Origin: Rhizobium sp. Q54
GTDB lineage: Bacteria > Pseudomonadota > Alphaproteobacteria > Rhizobiales > Beijerinckiaceae
NCBI GenBank assembly: GCA_945901195.1
Contig: CAMDKB010000138.1
Span: forward strand, 1-10,250
Direction of reading: 5' to 3'
Length of the DNA: 10,250 nucleotides
Shown piece by piece: positions 6,904-10,250 of the stretch. Below the pieces are notes generated by a model. That model saw nothing but the letters and a program-made list of their open reading frames with translations. It had not been told where the DNA came from and searched no databases. The translations under genes and the position numbers were made by a program. How positions within the stretch are numbered: position 1 is the stretch's first letter; the number at the start of each line of letters is the position of its first letter.

Positions 6904-6928
6904 TAAAACTGTGCTGCCATTTTGTCAA
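6900..6928 (-). promoter_or_regulatory. Sigma-70-type promoter of the toxin-antitoxin operon
   Basis: On the minus strand the sequence reads TTGACA (plus 6923-6928), a 17-base spacer, then TATCTA (plus 6900-6905). This is a near-consensus housekeeping promoter. It predicts a transcript start around 6892 and a leader of about 25 bases before the antitoxin ATG. The -10 box overlaps the distal operator arm, so a bound repressor would block polymerase. Confidence 0.7.
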
Positions 6929-7078
6929 ACGCACCAGCTTCATACTTTCGCCCATCGAGAGGCTTGGGATATTAGGCCCAGGGGAGATCACGACCGGAAT
7001 GGCATGGAGAGACGGGCGATGCCAGAACTATCCATGACCATCGATCACGTATGACGAGCGGGCACCCAGCCATCAGGG

Positions 7079-8062
7079 TCACATCGGCTCCACCTTCGCG
7101 ATCTTCACAAACCGTTTCCAGGCTTCGGTGTGCTTTTTCATCATCTCGTTGGCAATCGCTGAATTGCCCGGAAGCGGATCAAGGCCGATGCGGTAGAGCG
7201 CCTGCTTGGTATCCTCCATGGCCACGATTTCGTTGAACCACTGCTCCAGTTTCGCCAGAATCTCGGGCGGTGTTTTGGAGGGGGCGCTGGCGATCCAGAA
7301 TTCCTGCATGTCGAAACCGGGCACGCCCTGTTCGATCATCGTGGGTACATTGGGTACGGAAACCAGACGCTCGGGCGTGGTCAGAGCCAATATGCGCAAT
7401 CGTCCGGCCTGCTGTTGTTCAAGTCCAAACGACGTGCTGGCGAAGGTGAAATCTATCTGCCCGCCCAAGAGGTCGTTCATGGAATTGACGGTTGTCTTGT
7501 AGTTGACGAGATCGGCCTCGAAGCCAGCTATATTCTTGTAGAGTTCCGAGGCCACGTGACTGGTCAGGCTTGCGGAGGCATAGGCGCCCTTGCCCTTGGC
7601 CTTCATGTGCCGGGTGAGATCGGCGACGGAATGGATGGGTTTGCTCGCATCAACCAGGAGCACAAAGCCAATCTTGGCAACTGTTGTGATGTAAGCAAAA
7701 TCCGTATTCACGTCGAAATTGACTTTCTTGAATACACTTGGTGCCGCAGCCATTGTGGAGCTGCCCGACAGATAGATCGTGTAGCCATCGGGCTTGGCGC
7801 GCGCGAGCGCCTCGGTCGCAATATTTGCGAACGCGCCAGGCCTATTCTGGACGATCACTGATTTACCGGTGTGCGTCTGCAACTTGTTGGCAAAGATGCG
7901 CACAATCACATCGTTGAAAGAACCGGGCGGAAATCCGCACAGCACCGTGATATCGCGCGCAGGATAATCAGCGCCTTGGGCGTGAAGGCGTGCAGCCGGG
8001 AAAGTGAGAGTTGCAAGTGCAGTCGTGCCGCCATTGATAAAAAGGCGTCTCGATACGTCCAT
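7079..8062 (-). CDS. Bug/TctC-family periplasmic substrate-binding protein (Tat signal)
   Basis: 327 residues from the chosen start. Bug proteins bind small organic acids or similar solutes in the periplasm for tripartite tricarboxylate transporters, though many are orphans. The N-terminus has a twin-arginine motif SRRLFI, a mildly hydrophobic stretch (GTTALATLTFPAA) and a likely cleavage after LHA. The mature part shows the family pattern: YPARDITVLCGFPPGSFNDVIVR, then VIVQNRPGAFANIATEALARAKPDGYT and the LLGGQIDF segment. The open frame extends to a TTG at 8087-8089, but the ATG at 8060-8062 has a very strong GGGGGAGG site upstream and gives the compact signal peptide. No permease (TctA/TctB) gene is adjacent. 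The ligand cannot be predicted. Confidence 0.9.
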   Translation of the reverse strand: MDVSRRLFINGGTTALATLTFPAARLHAQGADYPARDITVLCGFPPGSFNDVIVRIFANKLQTHTGKSVIVQNRPGAFANIATEALARAKPDGYTIYLSGSSTMAAAPSVFKKVNFDVNTDFAYITTVAKIGFVLLVDASKPIHSVADLTRHMKAKGKGAYASASLTSHVASELYKNIAGFEADLVNYKTTVNSMNDLLGGQIDFTFASTSFGLEQQQAGRLRILALTTPERLVSVPNVPTMIEQGVPGFDMQEFWIASAPSKTPPEILAKLEQWFNEIVAMEDTKQALYRIGLDPLPGNSAIANEMMKKHTEAWKRFVKIAKVEPM

Positions 8063-8109
8063 GGCGGCCTCCCCCTGTTGCGTCATCAAAACCTGATGTG
8101 ATTAAAGCA

Positions 8110-8138
8110 AGTGTATCGTCATATCAGCATTTTGTTAA
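8110..8138 (-). promoter_or_regulatory. Promoter of the Tat-exported Bug gene
   Basis: On the minus strand TTAACA (plus 8133-8138) and TACACT (plus 8110-8115) are separated by exactly 17 bases, a good sigma-70-type arrangement. It would start transcription about 40 bases before the ATG at 8062. Confidence 0.5.
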
Positions 8139-8170
8139 GCAGGCTTATCCTTGTTTGAGGAGCAAAACAG

Positions 8171-8201
8171 CCAGGGGTGCGAAAGCGCACAAAACCCTTG
8201 G
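8171..8201. other. Imperfect hairpin in the divergent intergenic region
   Basis: CCAGGGGTGCG (8171-8181) can pair with CGCA...CCCTTGG (8186-8201) around AAAG, with a bulge of about five bases on one side. It lies between the divergent Bug gene promoter and the desaturase start. It has no T run placed as in a terminator. Whether it acts in RNA or DNA is unknown. Confidence 0.35.
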
Positions 8202-8220
8202 CGATCATGGACTATTGCCG

Positions 8221-8239
8221 CTCGTCTGAAAGGACGAGG
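8221..8239 (+). promoter_or_regulatory. Hairpin covering the ribosome binding site of the desaturase gene
   Basis: CTCGTC (8221-8226) and GACGAG (8233-8238) form a perfect 6-base stem with loop TGAAAG. The right arm and loop contain AGGA and GAGG, the only ribosome binding site for the ATG at 8243, so folding would hide it. Since the gene is broken, this may be a relic. Confidence 0.4.
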
Positions 8240-8242
8240 CCA

Positions 8243-9017
8243 ATGCTGTTCACATTGCCGATGATTTTGACGCTGTTTGTTACGGTTCTGTTTCTGGCCG
8301 CCGAGCGTATCTGACCGGGATGGGAACTGCCCAATTCGCCGGGCTGGTACGCGCGTGCAGTCGGTTTTTAATGCCTGCCAGCTGGGAATAACTCTGGCGA
8401 CAAACAGCCTTTGGTTCAAATTTGCCGGCGGGGCATCTTTGTTTAAACTGTCCTCACTTGGGATGCCTGTGGCAGAGGGCTTTACCGGCTGGTTAGTGGG
8501 GTCGTTTGTTTTCTACTGGTGGCATCGTTTGCGCCATGCGTCACGTTTCTGGCTGGCATTTCATCAAATTCATCATTCGCCTGTGCGCATCGAAGCCATG
8601 ACTTCATTCTACAAGCATCCAGTTGAGATATTCTCGGACTCTTTTCTTGCAGCCATTGTGCTGTATGTGTTCTTTGGCATCTCAATTGAAGGCGCGCTGT
8701 GGTTCAATTTCTTTGCAGCGATGGGGGAATATTTTTATCATGCGAACCTGCGTACACCTCCTTGGATGCGCTATGTGATCCAGACACCGGAATTGCATTC
8801 CATTCATCATGAGCGCCACGTGCACGCCTATAATTTCTCCGACCTGCCCATCTGGGATCGACTTTTTGGGACCTACAAGGATACGCCGCAATTCGTTCCG
8901 GACTGCGGGTTTCCCAATCATAATGAACGGAAAGTCCTGGATATGCTGGCGTTCCGCGATGTATACGAAGATGCGCCTCCGGCAGAGGCAAAACAGAATA
9001 TTTTAGTGACCGATTAG
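8243..9017 (+). pseudogene. Sterol desaturase/fatty acid hydroxylase superfamily gene, nonsense plus frameshift
   Basis: From the ATG at 8243 (preceded by AGGACGAGG) the frame reads MLFTLPMILTLFVTVLFLAA then ERI and hits TGA at 8312-8314, where relatives usually have Trp (ERxWPG). The same frame continues PGWELPNSPGWYARAVGF to a TAA at 8369, and the protein resumes one base later as NACQLGITLATNSLWF, so one extra T in the run at 8365-8369 has shifted the frame. Restored length is about 257 residues, normal for the family. The rest is intact: His boxes HRLRH (8523-8537), HQIHH (8562-8576) and HSIHH (8796-8810), which bind the di-iron centre, and hydrophobic membrane segments. The apparent open frame from a TTG at 8277 has an unrelated N-terminus. 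Reinitiation at the ATG at 8463 would keep all His boxes but lose the first membrane segment. Confidence 0.8.
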
Positions 9018-9045
9018 CCAACGTGAAAATTTTATACTAATCTTT

Positions 9046-9067
9046 CTGGATAACGCGTGTAATCCAG
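9046..9067. promoter_or_regulatory. Inverted repeat before the second Bug gene
   Basis: CTGGAT (9046-9051) and ATCCAG (9062-9067) flank a 10-base spacer and end three bases before the GGGAGG ribosome binding site. A TATACT (9033-9038) just upstream could be a -10 box, but no good -35 is seen. It may be an operator or a leader hairpin; both are guesses. Confidence 0.3.
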
Positions 9068-9079
9068 CGGGAGGATTTC

Positions 9080-10111
9080 ATGAGATTGTTTCATGCGTGC
9101 TCGATTGCGGCGCTGGCTGCTGCTGCAATACAGCCTGCAAAGGCGCAAACTCCAGAGGAATTTTTCCGCGGCAAGTCCATTCAATTCATCATCGGATATG
9201 AAGCGGGCTCAGGCTACGATCTCTATGCTCGATTGCTGGCGCGATCTTACGGCAAGTTCATTCCGGGCAATCCAGCTGTCGTTGCCATCAACATGCCCGG
9301 CGCCGGATCAATCCGCGCAGCAAACTCAGTCTACGAACGTTCGCCGCGGGATGGCACGCATATCCTGATGACGGGGCGGGGAACGCCAATGACGCCGCTG
9401 CTGGGCGGAAAGGGGGCGACGTTCAAGGACAATAACTCCTTCACCTGGATTGGCAGCATGAACAATGAAGTGAGTGTTTGTGTGGCTATGAAGGAGTCTG
9501 GGTTTACAGACATTTCGCAAGTCATGACACGGGAGTTCACAACCGGTGCGACTTCGCTGGGCGCTGATGACACGACGGTATTTCCGGCTGTGCTCAATGC
9601 CATGATTGGCACAAAATTCAAATGGATTACGGGCTATCAGGGGGGCGCGGCCATGAACATCGCGATGGAGCGCGGCGAAACGCATGGCCGCTGCGGTTGG
9701 TCCTGGTCGTCAGTAAAATCGACCCATCCGGAATGGCTGGCCAGCGGCAGGATCAATATCTTGCTCCAGCTTTCGCTGGCCAAACACTCTGAATTGCCAA
9801 ACGTGCCGTTCATTATGGATTTTGCGAAAACGGCAGAGCAAAAGGCCGTGCTGGAATTGATTTTTGCCCGGCAGGTGATGGGCCGGCCAGTGTTTGGTCC
9901 GCCTGAAATGCCGCAAGACAGGGTGATCGCGCTGCGCCGGGCCTTCGATGCGGTGATGAAGGATGAAACTTTTCTTGCCGAAGCCAGAAAAGGCGATTGG
10001 GAGGTCAATCCCGTGAGCGGCGAGGTTATCGAAGCGCTGATGAAGCGAGTCTATGAAACGCCGACGGCTATTGTAGAAAAGACCAAGGAAGTTACGCCAC
10101 AACCACGGTGA
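9080..10111 (+). CDS. Bug/TctC-like periplasmic substrate-binding protein (Sec signal)
   Basis: 343 residues. A classic Sec signal peptide (MRLFHACSIAALAAAAIQPAKA, cleavage likely after AKA at 22) leads into EEFFRGKSIQFIIGYEAGSGYDLYARLLARSYGKFIPGNPAVVAINMPGAGSIRAAN, which follows the Bug-family pattern (strand, glycine loop, then NxPGAG) and later RDGTHILM. It belongs to a more divergent branch than the protein encoded at 7079-8062; the two share little obvious identity beyond the fold motifs. It should be a periplasmic solute receptor, substrate unknown. The ATG has GGGAGG about seven bases upstream. It lies 62 bases after the broken desaturase and converges with the partial gene at the window end, only 6 bases away. 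No transporter membrane genes are visible. Confidence 0.85.
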   Translation: MRLFHACSIAALAAAAIQPAKAQTPEEFFRGKSIQFIIGYEAGSGYDLYARLLARSYGKFIPGNPAVVAINMPGAGSIRAANSVYERSPRDGTHILMTGRGTPMTPLLGGKGATFKDNNSFTWIGSMNNEVSVCVAMKESGFTDISQVMTREFTTGATSLGADDTTVFPAVLNAMIGTKFKWITGYQGGAAMNIAMERGETHGRCGWSWSSVKSTHPEWLASGRINILLQLSLAKHSELPNVPFIMDFAKTAEQKAVLELIFARQVMGRPVFGPPEMPQDRVIALRRAFDAVMKDETFLAEARKGDWEVNPVSGEVIEALMKRVYETPTAIVEKTKEVTPQPR

Positions 10112-10117
10112 TAGATT

Positions 10118-10250
10118 CTACTTCCCCCATAAAAATCTCACACCGGTCATCATCACGGCAAATAAAAATCCACGCCAGAAGCCAGCAAGCGGAGGCGGCG
10201 GAGTGTCCGGCGTTTCGCGCCAGTTGTCGATAATCTGGAACAGCGCACCG
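10118..10250 (-). CDS. C-terminal end of an unrecognised protein, possibly membrane-associated
   Basis: On the minus strand the frame is open from the window edge to a TAG at 10118-10120, giving 43 residues. They include a hydrophilic proline-rich stretch (NWRETPDTPPPPLAG) and then a hydrophobic segment (FWRGFLFAVMMTGVRFLWGK) that ends the protein, which could be a membrane helix. I do not recognise the family. Support is the open frame, the sensible composition and the tight convergent spacing with the Bug gene. The rest lies outside the window. Confidence 0.5.
   Translation of the reverse strand, partial: GALFQIIDNWRETPDTPPPPLAGFWRGFLFAVMMTGVRFLWGK

Noticed and set aside
6955..7060. Possible RNA gene or terminator between the Bug gene and the TA promoter
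   Set aside because: Only short stems (such as CTTGGG/CCCAGG) without T runs; no tRNA or known ncRNA pattern.
8135..8419. Minus-strand frame of 94 codons between the Bug gene and the desaturase
   Set aside because: Polar, arginine/glutamine-rich, antisense to the desaturase N-terminus, and overlapping the Bug promoter; no support as a gene.
8277..9017. An intact 246-residue desaturase starting at TTG 8277
   Set aside because: Its first 30 residues are arginine/proline-rich and unlike the family, while the alternative frame from 8243 encodes the expected N-terminus, so this is a frameshift product rather than a real start.

Overview
The window looks like a chromosome segment of an alphaproteobacterium, most likely of the order Rhizobiales (Hyphomicrobiales) near Bradyrhizobiaceae/Xanthobacteraceae. 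The basis is the F1-only ATP synthase operon in the order atpH-atpA-atpG-atpD-atpC without F0 genes, subunit sequences that resemble that group, and two orphan Bug/TctC-type periplasmic binding proteins. The genus cannot be fixed from sequence reading alone.

Layout. 1-144: the 3' end of an IS630-family insertion sequence; its right end appears to abut the start codon of the next gene. 144-857 (+): a MinD/ParA-like P-loop protein whose Walker A lysine is replaced by valine. 862-960: a nested palindromic repeat between convergent genes; its inner hairpin followed by a T run is a plausible terminator for the atp operon. 969-5937 (-): the complete F1 operon, coding for delta, alpha, gamma, beta and epsilon; atpH most likely starts at TTG. 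5938-6190: the atp leader, with no convincing promoter. 6191-6868 (-): a type II toxin-antitoxin pair (Phd/YefM antitoxin, PIN/VapC toxin). Its promoter (TTGACA-17-TATCTA) overlaps a perfect 10+10 bp inverted repeat, a good candidate for the autorepression operator. 7079-8062 (-): a Tat-exported Bug-family binding protein with its own promoter. 8243-9017 (+): a sterol desaturase/fatty acid hydroxylase gene broken by a TGG-to-TGA nonsense change and a one-base frameshift. 9080-10111 (+): a second, Sec-exported Bug-family protein. 10118-10250 (-): the last 43 codons of an unrecognised gene.

How it fits together. The housekeeping core is the F1 operon, whose products form the catalytic alpha3-beta3 head, the gamma/epsilon rotor stalk and the delta stator cap; F0 must be encoded elsewhere. 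The flanks look accessory: an IS end on one side, and a toxin-antitoxin module, a decayed desaturase and scavenging binding proteins on the other. I found no clearly novel multi-gene system. The best points for a second look are the P-loop protein lacking the catalytic lysine next to the IS, the promoter/operator architecture of the TA module and its position just upstream of atpH, and the double-lesion desaturase.
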